From Phoronis australis (lineage: Eukaryota > Phoronida > Phoronidae): a stretch of 64,000 nucleotides of DNA. Below, one piece after another: positions 1 through 12,085 of the stretch (positions are counted from its first letter, which is position 1; every line of letters starts with the position of its first letter). Below the pieces are notes generated by a model. The model was not told where the DNA came from and did not search any database. It worked only from the letters and a program-made list of their open reading frames with translations. The stretch is from positions 581,329-645,328 of the forward strand of contig NMRA01000038.1 in the NCBI GenBank assembly GCA_002633005.1, written 5' to 3'. A program made the translations under genes and the position numbers.

Positions 1-1154
1 GTGAACAATATTTTGATGACCAAGGCGTGGGCCGAAACTGTTAAGCACCCAGCGTGTTCCATTTGTCTGCTGCGTTTTTCCTTTGGCCTAACAGATGTCG
101 GTTAGTGCCTGGGACAAATAGATACATTGCATAAACAATCCCTGGGTTGCTTTTTGTTCCGTCTGAAGAAAATTTAATTTCGAAAATATCTTCTGAAAAT
201 GAACAAAAAAGTGCATTAGTAAAATCAACAAGTTTTTAAGTGGTCTCAAAAAAACAGTCGGTAAATGCATTAATTTTAGTCTCAGTTCTTCCACGCGTGT
301 TTCTCCCGAGAGGTTAGTACCTAACGTGCAGACGAGCGTTCCAAATTGGAGCGCTAAGTCCCGCGTGGCAGCGCTGCACGCGAAACAAGATGGCGGACGA
401 CCTTTGGAGACTGACGACGAGAGGTAATCGGACTATACGTATCATCTAGTTAACTGTTAAGTTTCATACCAGGGAATGTAGAGCACTACAATTTCTTTCG
501 AAAGTTGTGAAATACCCAAACAGGTACACAAACACCAACAAGCGTGTTAACAAATGACAATTCTGGCTACCTTGCCTTGTTCAGTTTGTCATGATGAACA
601 ACATATTTGAATGAACAACTGGTCACCATTGGCTGGTTGACCACTTACCTGGTACTCTTTCACAACTTCGCTTAAACATGGATATCGCTCACTAATCCAC
701 CGGTAAAACTTCGGGACTCCCATGTCGAATTACTATCTGTTGCATGAAAGAAAAAAGAGCTAGAAATATGCAACTAGAGACCTTTTTATTTAGACTGTTT
801 CAAACATTTGCAATGATTGTGAAAGTCCGGCAGAACGGAAGTAGAGTTTCTTTGTAACCGCTCTTCTGATTGGTCTCGTTAAAACAAGATTTTCTAATTA
901 AATATCTTTTATTTCAAAGTAAATTGGCTGATAATATTGGTGGTAAGCACAACTTTCTAAAATCTCCCCTGAATATGAAAACAAACGCTAAAAAGACATT
1001 TGACATGTGCATTGTAAGAGCAAAGTTCCTTTTGATGTCTAAAATAAAGCACCAATAGACCACTTTCTTACATAAAGTTTGTTGTGTTTCCGGTTCCTGT
1101 CGGCTCGTCAGCACTCCGAAGGTGAAGAAGCGCTTGGTACAGTAACATATTGCC
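1..1154. other. Upstream sequence, mostly non-coding
   Basis: This stretch lies before the SPCS1 start codon. Its only coding-like signal is the short candidate exon at 390-423. The last 100 bases or so are GC-richer and are the natural place for the SPCS1 5' UTR and promoter, but no TATA box or other core element stands out. No RNA gene or transposon end was recognised. Confidence 0.5.
390..423 (+). CDS. Possible first coding exon of an unidentified gene
   Basis: An ATG in a good context (AAGATGGCGG) opens 11 codons, MADDLWRLTTR, and runs straight into a donor-like GTAATC, leaving phase 1. The CpG-containing surroundings look like a promoter-proximal exon. No partner exon was found between here and SPCS1. 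The SPCS1 exon 2 entry is phase 0, so this exon cannot simply be an alternative SPCS1 start. It may belong to a gene whose later exons I could not see, or be chance. Evidence is only the start context plus the donor. Confidence 0.22.
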
Positions 1155-4100
1155 ATGGATTATCTAAAGAAAATGATCCCCGAATCCATTAGAAACATCC
1201 CTATTCACATGGTATGTTCTATTAGACTGTAGAATTATCGAATCTCATCGTGTATAATGCAAATTTCCTTCACACTCAACAGATCTAAAAAGACTCAAAC
1301 TCATTCCGTGAACTTAGTCTAGTCGGAGGACCAACCTTGGTCAGTTGGTGCTTGGTTCAAAGCTGTACAATATACAGTATCGCACTGCACCGATAAAAAA
1401 CGATCGTGGGAAATCATTCAGAATCTCTTTGAAAAATTGTCTTGTGACTACAAAACTCTGAAGCCTGATCAATATCACGTGCGCCCACCTAAAGTGGGAG
1501 CCTGTTTCAGTGTTTGTGCTAAAGAAAGGGCTCGCTGTTCAATCATGACAACTGGGGTGTGTGACTAGAGTGGCACACGACCATAGTCTTGATGGACTTT
1601 TCATATTGGTGCTCTCTAGAATACTGAAAGCAAGGAAGCAACTTACCTTTGATTCCAACTCAGCATTTGGTGGACCAAAATTCAATACTGCATCATGGTT
1701 TATCACCGTAATTTAAAAACTGATTTATAATTCCTTCTGTCAAACCCTCCCATTGTCTGATTAAGTTCACTAATTTATGTCATCATTTTGACATCTGCAG
1801 GGATCAAATTCTCCTGATTTGTCAGTTGCAGCCACTGACTGCTATGCAGTGGCGAATTCTTCTTTGCAGTGAGAAATATATGGGACATCATGTCCTTCAC
1901 CCATGGAAAAATAAGAGGTTTGCCTTAGTCCCGTAGTATATCCCACTGCACATCAGTGAAAATTGGCTGACATTATGATAGCAAGAAATGTATTAAAACA
2001 CTGTTTATACCAGTAGGTTGAAACCTTCCATCAGCTTTACAGTGGCTCTGTTGGTAGCGCTGCACTTCTGTCCACCAAAGTTAAAGGTCTGCTCGCTGTC
2101 TGGCGGGATAGTCAATTTCAATATTTCACAGCTATTTGAAAATCAGCTATTCTAAAATTGCGTTCAGGAAAGCAGTTTCAACAATTCTGTGCACGAACCA
2201 TCATTTTCTGGGGACAACTTTTTTGAAATTCTTAGGAAATTTTGATAACTCTACAGAATATAACCTCATGTGTGAGTGTTTTGGATGTGAGAGGAAACAA
2301 ATGATGGACCTTGTAATCAATGATTAGCAAACTTGCATCTAAATTACTTATTTCTATATACCAAATTTACCTCCTTCACTCTTGTCATGCATGTCATAGT
2401 GTACTTCCACATGTACTGCTCAAGGTAATTGTGTTAAAACTTAAAGTCACATCGTACACCATCTTATACTTTTTAGTGAACTAGCTATTGAGAATGTCTA
2501 CAAATGCTTGCTCAGTAAAAGTCTTTCTAGATGCAAGCTTGTGGACGCCTCCAAACCTCCTTATTGAACAGGCGTCTGGGGAATATTTTTATGCACAAAT
2601 TTGATTTCTTTGATGTTCAAGGTTATTTAAAATATGTGGTTTCATGAGTTGAAATCAGTTTTTTTCAATAAAAATACTTTCATGATGGCTGGTAGTTACG
2701 TGGGTGTTTTTCAAGTAGAAATGATTATTTTGATTGCATTTTTTTCAGGATTTCGAAGGGCAAAAGAAAGCTGAGAGGACATTTCAAATCATCATTGTGC
2801 TATTTGCGGTAAGCATCGTCTTGTCATGAAATTCCCTGTGTACCATTGTACTGGAATCATTTTTGTGCCATTTCTGTGACAGAAGCATTAAAGCATTTAA
2901 TTCTTTTGTATATTGCGTAAATTGGGAATGCAAATCTGGCGTCCTTTTCACATTAAAACCTTCAAAAATTTTCTGTCCCAAAATGGACCAAAACAGGGTT
3001 TTTTTACTTAAAAGTTTAGTTTGCATGGCTTATGACTTTAATAACAAGAGCACAGATAATGAGAAATATTGCTTGTGCTTTGTATTGTTCATCTGGAAGT
3101 CTCTGCCTCATCACAAAAGTGTGGAAAATCTTGCAAATTTGTTTCAGCTTTGTTACAGATTCATTTCCTGAATTTCCTTTGTGTTATGCTGGTGTCTAGT
3201 GATGAAAATTCGTTCTGGAAGGCAACATAGTTTTACAACTAGGTTTTATTTGCTAGCTTGCCAGTTTGAAAAAACTCACCTGCCCTGACCTAAGAATTGA
3301 CCTATCGCCAGGATTTTGAGTGAGAAGCCTAACTGACCATTCAGAATGCAACATTCTTGACCCATATTCGTTTCCAAGCCATCATTTTATCCAAGAACCA
3401 ACACCTTGTTGGTGAAAACTTATTGTTTGTTTGTTGAGTGTCACGTGACTTTTTGCAAGGGGGCAGAGCTTGCGAAAGGTCAATTGAACCCGGCATCTGT
3501 GGAATGCAAGCTAGGCACTCTGACCACTGAGCTATTGAGACCATATCGGGAACAGATGATACATTTCACTTATGTAGGACCTAGACAAACGTCTTACATA
3601 GTTTGGCTGACTTCGATCATCATATCTCACAAGTGGCTGACTGTACTGACATGCAAAATGTTCACGTACTGTACTTTGTACACAGTTCTCTAAAACTGTG
3701 AGGAGCTGTGTTAAAAATGTTCCACTTTTGTGCGATGGGCTTTCAAAAAATAAAATTTCTATGAAAGAACTCAAATTTTGCGTAAAACAAAAGTGAAATG
3801 ATAAGTTAGTAAACTTTGTATCAAATGAGATTTATTTGTGTCATTGATAGGATTGTTTTACAATGTTTGTGCCTTTCTTTTTTTGTAAATGTTTTGCTGA
3901 AAAGACATGGACGCATGAGTGATGCGAGCTAATTAATGGCAGGTTGGTAGAAAGTAGAAAATCAAACTACAGGTTTTCTCCTTACAGAAAAAATATATCG
4001 TTTACAAAGCTAAAATCTATAGTTTTGGGGGAATTTTGATAAATGCGCGGACTTGTTGATAGGAATGGTAGACCATACAGTAAACATTTTACGTTTGATG

Positions 4101-5414
4101 TGTGCTTTAGGTCGATGTGTTATATTAATATTATGACGAGGACTGTGTAATATTTCCAGGTGGTTGGCTTCATTTGGGGTTATGTGTGTCAACAGTTCTC
4201 ACAGACGGTTTACATTCTTGGTGCTGGATTCGTCTTGTCAAGTCTTGTGAGTACTTAGATTAGACAGTTTAGAAATTAGAAATCACAAATAGTGTGTACT
4301 TGTAGAGCGATTTATAAGTAAAATTCATCTTTGTTTGAAACGAATATCAGCCTAGACAACACTAGTTTGTACATATCAGCCTAGACAACACTAGTTTGTA
4401 CATATCAGCCTAGACAACTCTAGTTTGTACATATCAGCCTAGACAACTCTAGGTTGTACATATCAGCCTAGACAACTCTAGTTTGTACATATCAGCCTGG
4501 ACAACTCTAGTTTGTACATATCAGCCTAGACAACACTAGTTTGTACATATATCAACTTCGCTCTGTAAGTACACTCGATCAACATTTACAACGTCCATAA
4601 AAGTCATCAAAATTTTTAATAATTTTACAGATTACAGAACATATAAGGTATAAAAGGTGACTGATCAATGTAAAAAAAACAAGTCATACAATTGAAGTGT
4701 CTTAGAAAACACAATAATGATTAATAATATTAATGATTTAATGTTTTTATTTTGTTCTATCCATATGATGGGAAACACTATCCAATAGGTGGCAGTGTAT
4801 AACTGAGTAGGAAAAGAGAAATGAATTTTCAAAATGTAACAGCATTGTTATCCACTACAGAAAATAAATTCAAACTCCGACTTTAATTACAAAATCCATG
4901 TACGTGTTCGAAAGTCCATGTCCATACTGTGGGGAGTTTGTGTGCTAAGTCTTAGAATAATTGTATAGAACTAGTGCCAAGAGTCCACAATGACCTAATT
5001 TGCGTAAGAAATGATTCATCTTCCAAATATTTCAAACTCCTTACTTAAGTTTTCAAACTCAACGTAAGTAAGTCAAACTCGTTACAACAAAAATCAAACT
5101 TGATGCTGTAACATGTCGAAGCATGTTGAGGAGAACTCTGAGCAGTTATGTGTTCTGCACCATTGACAACGTGTTTACATTCTTCTTCCACCTTTTATTG
5201 TGCATGACTATAATTTTAGTTTTATTGGGCTTGACTATAATTTTAGTTTCATTGTGCATGACTATAATTTTAGATTACCCTCCCACCATGGCCTATCTTT
5301 AGAGTGAAGCCTTTACAGTGGCAAGAGGCCAGACAGACAGAGGATGTGTCAGGTGATGGGCCAGCCAATCAGGCACCACCAACATCAGGTCAAAAGGCAA
5401 AGAAAAGGAAATGA
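1155..5414 (+). CDS. SPCS1: Signal peptidase complex subunit 1 (SPCS1/SPC12), 4 exons
   Basis: Coding exons are 1155-1211, 2749-2808, 4160-4246 and 5274-5414; all introns are GT-AG and phase 0, giving 114 residues. The protein starts MDYLKKMIPESIRNIPIHMD and continues with the family hallmark FEGQKKAER, then two hydrophobic segments (about residues 31-47 and 55-68) separated by the short WGYVCQQFSQT loop. The C-terminus is hydrophilic and lysine-rich (GQKAKKRK). SPCS1 is a small non-catalytic ER membrane subunit of signal peptidase, with both termini cytosolic in the known family. Human SPCS1 is of similar size (102 residues in the classical annotation). The start codon context is GCCATGG. 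The exon 4 acceptor is the last of three tandem copies (5193-5273), and intron 3 carries a seven-copy minisatellite (4344-4546). Identification is firm. Confidence 0.95.
3479..3541 (-). repeat. tRNA-like SINE head, degenerate
   Basis: On the minus strand this reads like a tRNA: an A-box-like TAGCTCAGTGGTCAGAG and, about 30 bases later, a B-box-like GGGTTCAATT at the usual spacing. The 3' acceptor strand that should pair with GGTCTCA is missing, so it is not a usable tRNA gene. It is best read as the head of a tRNA-derived SINE inside SPCS1 intron 2. The body and tail of the SINE were not delimited. Confidence 0.5.
4344..4546. repeat. 29-bp minisatellite, 7 copies, SPCS1 intron 3
   Basis: Seven head-to-tail copies of a 29-base unit beginning ATATCAGCCTAGACAACWCT. 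Copies differ by only one or two substitutions. The array starts 98 bases after the exon 3 end and contains no recognisable exon sequence. Confidence 0.95.
5193..5273 (+). repeat. 27-bp repeat x3 carrying the SPCS1 exon 4 acceptor
   Basis: Three 27-base copies each end in GACTATAATTTTAG, that is, a branch-point-like stretch followed by an AG acceptor. The AGs end at 5219, 5246 and 5273. Only the last joins the conserved SPCS1 reading frame at ITLPPWP. Although 27 is a multiple of three, starting the exon at either upstream AG meets an in-frame TGA inside the repeat, so those choices would truncate the protein. Confidence 0.9.
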
Positions 5415-5912
5415 ACTCTTGGGATATTTGAATGACATCTGTTATTATTGAAGGATCTATTTGTTGGTCAGTGACTGAAGTTATGTACAGGTCGGACATT
5501 TTTGCGCAATTGTTGATTGTTTTCTTTTTGAATAGTTCAAAGCTCTTATGCATTTTGATTACAATTATTGTTTTATTTCTGGAATAGTGAAACCAAAGTA
5601 GATCCTAACTGTTTGTTGTGCTTAAATGAACCTGTTAGTGTACACGTTTACCTGAGTACATTTAATATTGCATGTATTACACCTTGAGGCAGCAGGAAGG
5701 ACCTTCTTTATTTATTTCATTGCTATGGTGAAATCTCACTAATTACAGATAGAAATACTTGCCAAAATTTGCATTTGTTTCATGTTTAACAGCTTCTGAC
5801 ATTGCGGATACCCACAATTAGTCAACATAGTGTTTGTTGGTAGCTATGGTACAAAAGTTGAATATGACAAGTCATGTTTTGGTACCATTTATTATTTGTG
5901 AGCAACTAAGAA

Positions 5913-5918
5913 AATAAA
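5913..5918 (+). terminator. Candidate poly(A) signal for SPCS1
   Basis: AATAAA on the + strand 499 bases after the SPCS1 stop codon. It is the first canonical signal noticed downstream. Cleavage site not verifiable here. Confidence 0.4.
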
Positions 5919-7390
5919 ATTTCATCTGTCTGCCGTATTGCGTCCTAAATTGGTGAGATTTTACAAAAAACAGTTTATATTTCTGAGGCACACTTGTTGA
6001 AAGCAGCCAGCTCTTATGGCAACTGTAGGGAGATGTGCTGTGTCTAGAAGAAAAATTAATACATGTAAAGAGTCAAAACATGGTCAACTACTGTTTGTGT
6101 ATTTGTCATGACACTGTAGTACGTACATCTTAAACTATTGTGTAACTATGTTGTACTTTAGATCAGTATATTACAAATACAAATGTCTTGTTTCATACCT
6201 GCGCTCTTGTTTATTTCAACTCCCTCGCCTCACGCCTTTAGGAACTTCTGATGTCAGAAAGGCTTACTTTTTAATTGGGTCATTAAGTGAAAAGTTCATC
6301 TCAACAACTCATTTATTCATATTAGGTTATACCAGAGCTTGGGTAGTACAGAAACACTGTTATTCCTGAGGAGGGAACACAAAAACTTGAACATGATAGT
6401 CGTCAGTTTATGCACAATTACAACAATGTAGGTGTTTTTCACATCTGCTCACCAGATGGAGTTGCTGGGTGTGGTTTCGCAAGGGAAAGTCAAAATCTAT
6501 GGTGTTTGCTTTACTATGTGGTAATTTTTCAACTGTTAAGTGCACAATATGACTGATAAGTGAATTTATATTTCGCCACTTTTATTCACAAAGATATAGG
6601 ACAAGAAAAGACATTATTTTAGTTCATAATATGGTTTGTACTGTGTACCTGTCATGAAAGAGAATTTGGTAAAGTTTTTGTTAACTTTTTCCAGTAAGGT
6701 AATCAGCATGTAAAACTCGTAAAATGGCAATTTTAGCAATTCTTTTTGTGCCAAGTAAGTGAAGAATTACCTTAGTTGTTGAACTCTGTCTGAGTTGGTC
6801 ATGGTGTTTCCATGATGAACGTGGATACTGAAACAGGATTGATGANCCCTCCCTATTCTTGCATGCTTGCTTACTGAGTTTTGGGGTAACAGTAATTAAA
6901 ATTTTTAAGCTAAAAAGAGTAATTGGTTCTTAATATTTCTGTAACAGAGGTAACATCAAAAGTACTCTAACTTTCCTCTTCAATTTGTACAAGTTGTTTT
7001 AAATGGTCAAACTGTCTCTTTGAAATATTTTCCTCATGCAATGCGAAAAGCAAATCCCAAAGCCTTCAAAATTTCAGTTATTCAAGCATATTAGACTATA
7101 TGAGTTGCCGCTGAAAGGGAGTTGGACTCCCAGGAAAGTGAACTGGATGTATACAAAACAGCTTGGTGACTCTGATGGCAAATTGTACACTCCTGGCCTG
7201 CTGACATGACAAGGCAGTTCCATACACAGAAAAGAACGTTGCCATGATCTAATGTCTTAAGAAAGGAAAAAATAATTGTGATGAACTGTCAAAAATATTT
7301 TTATTAATAACAACTAGTTTAGGCCAACAAAGTGTTCCAGCTCCTTCACTACTTGACCTTTCAACCACACATGAAGTGCTGACGTGCGTC

Positions 7391-7556
7391 ATGGCAACTG
7401 CGGAGTACAAGCGGAATTTATGCTGCATCGATGGCGCGGAACCTATTGGTCTGTGCTGTGGCATACCGATGGCAGCAGTCCAACTGACCACCTGGGCTTA
7501 TGAAAAGCATCGCGTGGCAAATTCCCTTTCCTTCAGAGACCTCTGCATCCTTTCTG
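7391..7556 (+). CDS. Possible orphan first exon, unknown protein
   Basis: An ATG in the context CGTCATGGCA opens 55 codons (start MATAEYKRNLCCIDGAEPIG) that end at a donor-like GTAGGA in phase 1. The reading frame is open and cysteine-containing, but I do not recognise the protein and found no matching downstream exon. A phase 1 exit would be compatible with the phase 1 exons of the lectin receptor, yet the peptide does not look like a signal sequence. It may be chance. Confidence 0.2.
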
Positions 7557-7740
7557 GTAGGAAATATGAGCTATCTGGAAATTTGTAACTCCTTAAAAAA
7601 GTTAATTTTTATTGTCATCATCAATAGTTGGTATGCAAGACAATGTTAATAAGAGGCCTCACACATGAAATCAGTCAAGAATGTCTATAAAATCGGGTTT
7701 ACTGGAGAAAGCGGAGAAAGCTCACAGTGGGGCGATTATT

Positions 7741-7960
7741 AAAAGTTCTGAGTAAAATTTAAAAAAGAAACAAGTTTTATTTTTAAAAATTCTTTTATGA
7801 TAGACATATGTCCCCACTAAACATAAGTGATACACGCGTCGCAATCTCGTTACCTCTTGAAAAAGATACCGAGGGAGGTCAGTTATTATGACGAAATACA
7901 ATTACAAGAAATACGTTACCGTAGAGAATACAAAATAATCTCCGGTAAGATGAGCACCAA
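7741..7960. repeat. Dispersed repeat, copy 1 (compare 10290-10500)
   Basis: About 200 bases align by eye with 10290-10500: shared blocks include TTTTATGATAGAYATATGTCCC, a TGATACRYG stretch, CTCGTTAC, TTATTATGAC and TCTSYGGTAAGATGRGC. The second copy lies inside the inverted-repeat element 9567-10798, so this is probably a fragment of the same transposon family. Confidence 0.55.
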
Positions 7961-8728
7961 AAGAGATGTTGTAATACAGCTGAAGTGATTTACGGATTTG
8001 GAAAGAACTTTTAGTTCGCATCCAACTTGTTGAGCTTTGTTTGAAGCGATATTGAATTGTCACTCCTTCCTAACATATCTATTGTGATGAAGAACAAGTT
8101 AAGGTAATCTTTGAAAGCGAGGACAGGTGATATTATATAGCGGCATTAAAAATTATGTATTTTGTGCATGTCCTGTCGAAAAGGTATTGTTTAAGAATAT
8201 AAGTACCGCCAGGAAATGCTCGCCTGGTACCGTTCTCTTGTGAAAATATATCGAAAATTTTTAGTATTAGGAAACGAATTTGTCCGGCGGGCCTTTGAGT
8301 TCCACTAAATTTCGCTGGATTAATACTTGGACAATCATTCTTCACCAACATGGCTTGTTCAGTCAATTAATATTCCGATCGTCATCTGTATCATAAAACC
8401 ACTGGTGCTGGCGGACGCTGGAATTAATCCCGTGTATTAATTTTATTTTTCATGAACTATTTTTGGGATTTAAAGACATATGGAAAGGGCACTACATTTT
8501 TTGCCAAGTTTTGAAACCGCATTTTCTCTGTATTTGGTTGCCAAAAGACGAAAAATGTCACGTTAGTTTTTATGTGGAGCTTACAATATTCTCGGAAGTC
8601 TCGTAATATTTATTACCGTGAGAGGATTTAATTTCCGTTACCAACAAAAGCATGGAAATAATCAACGACCCAAGAAAACGTTTCGAAGTTTTTTAGGTAC
8701 TGGCAAACCTAAACTTGCAAGATGGCGC

Positions 8729-8787
8729 ATGCACGCATTGTTTGTGTCCGTTCTTTTGGCAACAATTCAAGTTCCAGTCGGATCAGG
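8729..8787 (+). CDS. Possible signal-peptide exon, unassigned
   Basis: From an ATG at 8729 the frame reads MHALFVSVLLATIQVPVGS and then meets a GTAAAT donor in phase 2. The peptide has the hydrophobic core of a secretion signal. A second ATG seven bases upstream (8722) gives a non-hydrophobic peptide in phase 0. The lectin receptor exon 2 needs phase 1, which neither provides, so this is not a simple alternative first exon of that gene. Confidence 0.22.
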
Positions 8788-9166
8788 GTAAATATGCTAA
8801 TAAGCCCATAAGAGCTTCGGTTAACAATTGGCAAAACTGATGCGAAAGATTATAAAACACCTTTAAAAGGTCAAGTGTAAAACTTTCCCATCTGGAGTAA
8901 TTTTATTTACACAATCAAAAACTATTTTGGTGTCGCAATGGATTTTCCTGTGCTATGAATCAAAATGTGTTTATGGATATTACACATCTGATTGGTCTTT
9001 AATCAGCAGTATGTGAACCTCTTGATACAGGGAAGATCATAAAACTAACCGAGTCGTGCTTTAAGGGGTGTTGTCTTGCCAGACTGCTATTAATTCCAAA
9101 GGTCTTCCACTTGAGTTTATTTTGTGTATTACCTAAACTACTGCTCAATGCTGGTGTATGAAGAAG

Positions 9167-11933
9167 ATGGCGAAGTGTTCTGGTTTGTCTACTGCACTGG
9201 TAATTGCTGCGTTGATACAAGGTAATTCTATTAGCCGATAATAATTTCTGTAATTGAGAAATGTTGTCGTACTTAATTCTGCACTAGTAAATTTTGATCA
9301 AATGTGGTCTCAGAACAACAATAATCCCTCGCGTAATTGCTAGTTCTAGTTTCCATTCGGTAAGACCTTGGATCTGCCCACACAGAAGCACTAACGGATT
9401 TAGAACGTTGTAAGCATGAAAGATCAACTTTCGAAGAACAGATGTCCGCTTTAAATAGCCTGGCGTGTTTTTTTTTTCCTTTTTGGAAGTATTTATTGGG
9501 AAATATTATCTTTATTAGCAATATTTGGATTCTTGGTGAAATGCTGGTGATGAACGACATTAACAGCCGATTTCGTAAAGGTGGTTTAAAGTTAAACCAT
9601 GTTTAAAGATAACCTGCATTTCATAAAGGTAGTTAAAATTTTAGACCAGTGGTCTTGTAAAACCTGCTTTAACTGCAGTTTAGACCTGGGCCCGGTCTCT
9701 AATCTTTGTACTCGAAACGAACTCGAAACTATTTTTGGTAATTTCTCTGCTCCTTTTGTGCAAACTTAAGATAATTGGTTATCAGACTGTGCTCGAATAC
9801 ATTATAGTTTATGCATAGGAGTTTCTAGTTCAAATTTGCCCTTGAAAACCCTTATATTCGTGCTACAAACTCGAGTACAAACTCGAAATTTCGAGTTCAA
9901 ACTGGAACTTATTGCTTTAATATTGGGTTTACAAACTGTGAACTAAAGGCAATAAATTATCTACGTATTAGTTATTGTGTACTCGAGCATAGAATAATAG
10001 ACACTTATCTTGAGTTCGCCCAAAAGTAAAGTAGAAAATGCCAAACCTAATTTCGAGTTCCATCATCGTCGTAAGCGCCACGGGTTGACTGGAGACGACA
10101 TCTTCTGGTTCTTCTGAGTTCCACCTCCATTGGTCCCCTATTTAATGTTGCCGGACAGGGGTCCTGCTCCCCCTTTGGCCGCAAAAAAAATAAACACTAA
10201 AATGACACGGACACAAATTTTGGCATTTATTATATTGCAGCTAATCGTGAGAATGTACTTTAATGTGTATACGTGTGTAGGGCACAGACATTACATTTTT
10301 CTTCATGAGAAAAGCTTTTATGATAGATATATGTCCCGAATAATAGATAAATGATACGTGCTTCGCAAACTCGTTACAAGAGATGAAAAGGAGACCGAGG
10401 TAGGCGATATAAGGTCATTTATTATGACTAGTACAATTACAATAAAATGAATACAGGAAAATAACGTATAATAGGTAATCTCTGGTAAGATGGGCAATTA
10501 TAGACCTTTTTCGCAAATCATTGCACTGATTCTACGTTGTATAACCACGTGATCAAGGTTTCATTGAAGCACTTCAATAGTTTCTTTGTTGGGTTAATCC
10601 AGGTCAACACATTAGGGTGGCTTGTATACTTTTAACCTGGTTTTACTAAACTGGCTCCCTGGTCTAACAAAACCAGGCCTTCAGACTTTCAAACCACGTT
10701 GGTGAAATGCAAGTTAAGTCTAAAATTAGACCAGGTTTAGGAAGACCAGGTTTAAGTCTTCAACCTGGATTTGTTAAACAAACTTTATGAAATCGGTTGT
10801 AAGAGTTGACCCGTAACTAAATAGCAAGATTCCAAGCGTAAGTTATTTAAAATTTAAAATAGGTTCACAAAATACTTACTAACGGCTAGCATGAGTAGGA
10901 AACAGGGTATGAGAACGCTCCACCGGCCGACGGGCATTGATGATGACAACAGCAGGATGACGAGAGGGTGAAAGGGTAATATTGGGGGCTACGGGGAACG
11001 CTGCGTAAAACGGGGGCAGGGGGGTTGCAGCAGTTTTTTCCGCCTCCACGACAACATCTCTTGCTACTTCTCTCTAGACCAACCAGGCCTATTAAGATGA
11101 TTTATAGCAACCCAACTCATTTTATATATGATTGTCGACAAAATATTATGACGTAAAAAGAAATGGTGAAATATGGATAATTTTGTTAGATATTAAAATC
11201 TGTATGGACGAAGATAAAAAGTCCTGGGAACAGACCATGTTTGCAGTTACACCCGATAATTTATAAGACGTAGGCTGAAGAGCATGGTTGGTACTGGTCT
11301 CTGTTTTTTGAAAATCGTATCGGTCCTGTGGAATTTTAGTAGATCACTTTTCAGAAAAGAAACTTCATCTGAGACGAGCAAAGCCATCCCTTTGCAAATC
11401 ATGGCGTTTCAAACTTTGCTTACCTTAGCTTACGTGATATTGTGCAACTTCACAGAAAGAGCACTAGACCTTGGCCGAAACTGACGCAGTCGGTGAGCAC
11501 AGGAGTTAAAATGACCATGGGCGCAGAACCGAAACAAGTAGGACATTTTGGCCTAATATCAATTTCGTTCAAGTGATTTCATTGATGCTGGTGGAAACGT
11601 GCTTGTTTGTTGTTTCAGGGACTCGGGCTCACCCTCGTTGTCCACAAATGAGCGCTGACAACAAGGTACGACTGAGGGGTAATGTGTGTTACGAATTTGT
11701 TGTCACTGAAAAAAGATGGCCAACAGCATCTGACGAATGTGTCAACTACGGGGGTCATTTAGCCGTAATACCCGACGAGGCAACGCAACGATTTATAGAG
11801 CAATCATTGCAACAACTGGGATGGAACTTTAACGGTATTTGGATTGGTCTGCACGACAGGAATGAAGAAGAGCAGTGGGAGTGGGTCAATGGTGAGGTCA
11901 CAGTCTCTGACGTGTTGGTGAACTCACCATCAC

Positions 11934-12022
<89 letters not shown>

Positions 12023-12053
12023 CCCTCATCACCATCACCATCACCATCATCAC

Positions 12054-12085
<32 letters not shown>

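Larger units (their letters stand above)
5415..9166. other. Intergenic stretch between SPCS1 and the lectin receptor
   Basis: It holds the presumed SPCS1 3' UTR, one sequence gap (single N at 6846), two orphan exon-like ORFs (7391-7556 and 8729-8787), one copy of a dispersed repeat (7741-7960, related to 10290-10500) and a fragment near 8597-8650 of another dispersed family (compare 48532-48590 and 52626-52682). No recognisable gene was found in the rest. Confidence 0.5.

Noticed and set aside
2041-2110. tRNA gene (TGGCTCTGTTGGTAGCGCTG looks like an A box)
   Set aside because: No B box at the right distance and no stems; perhaps SINE debris.
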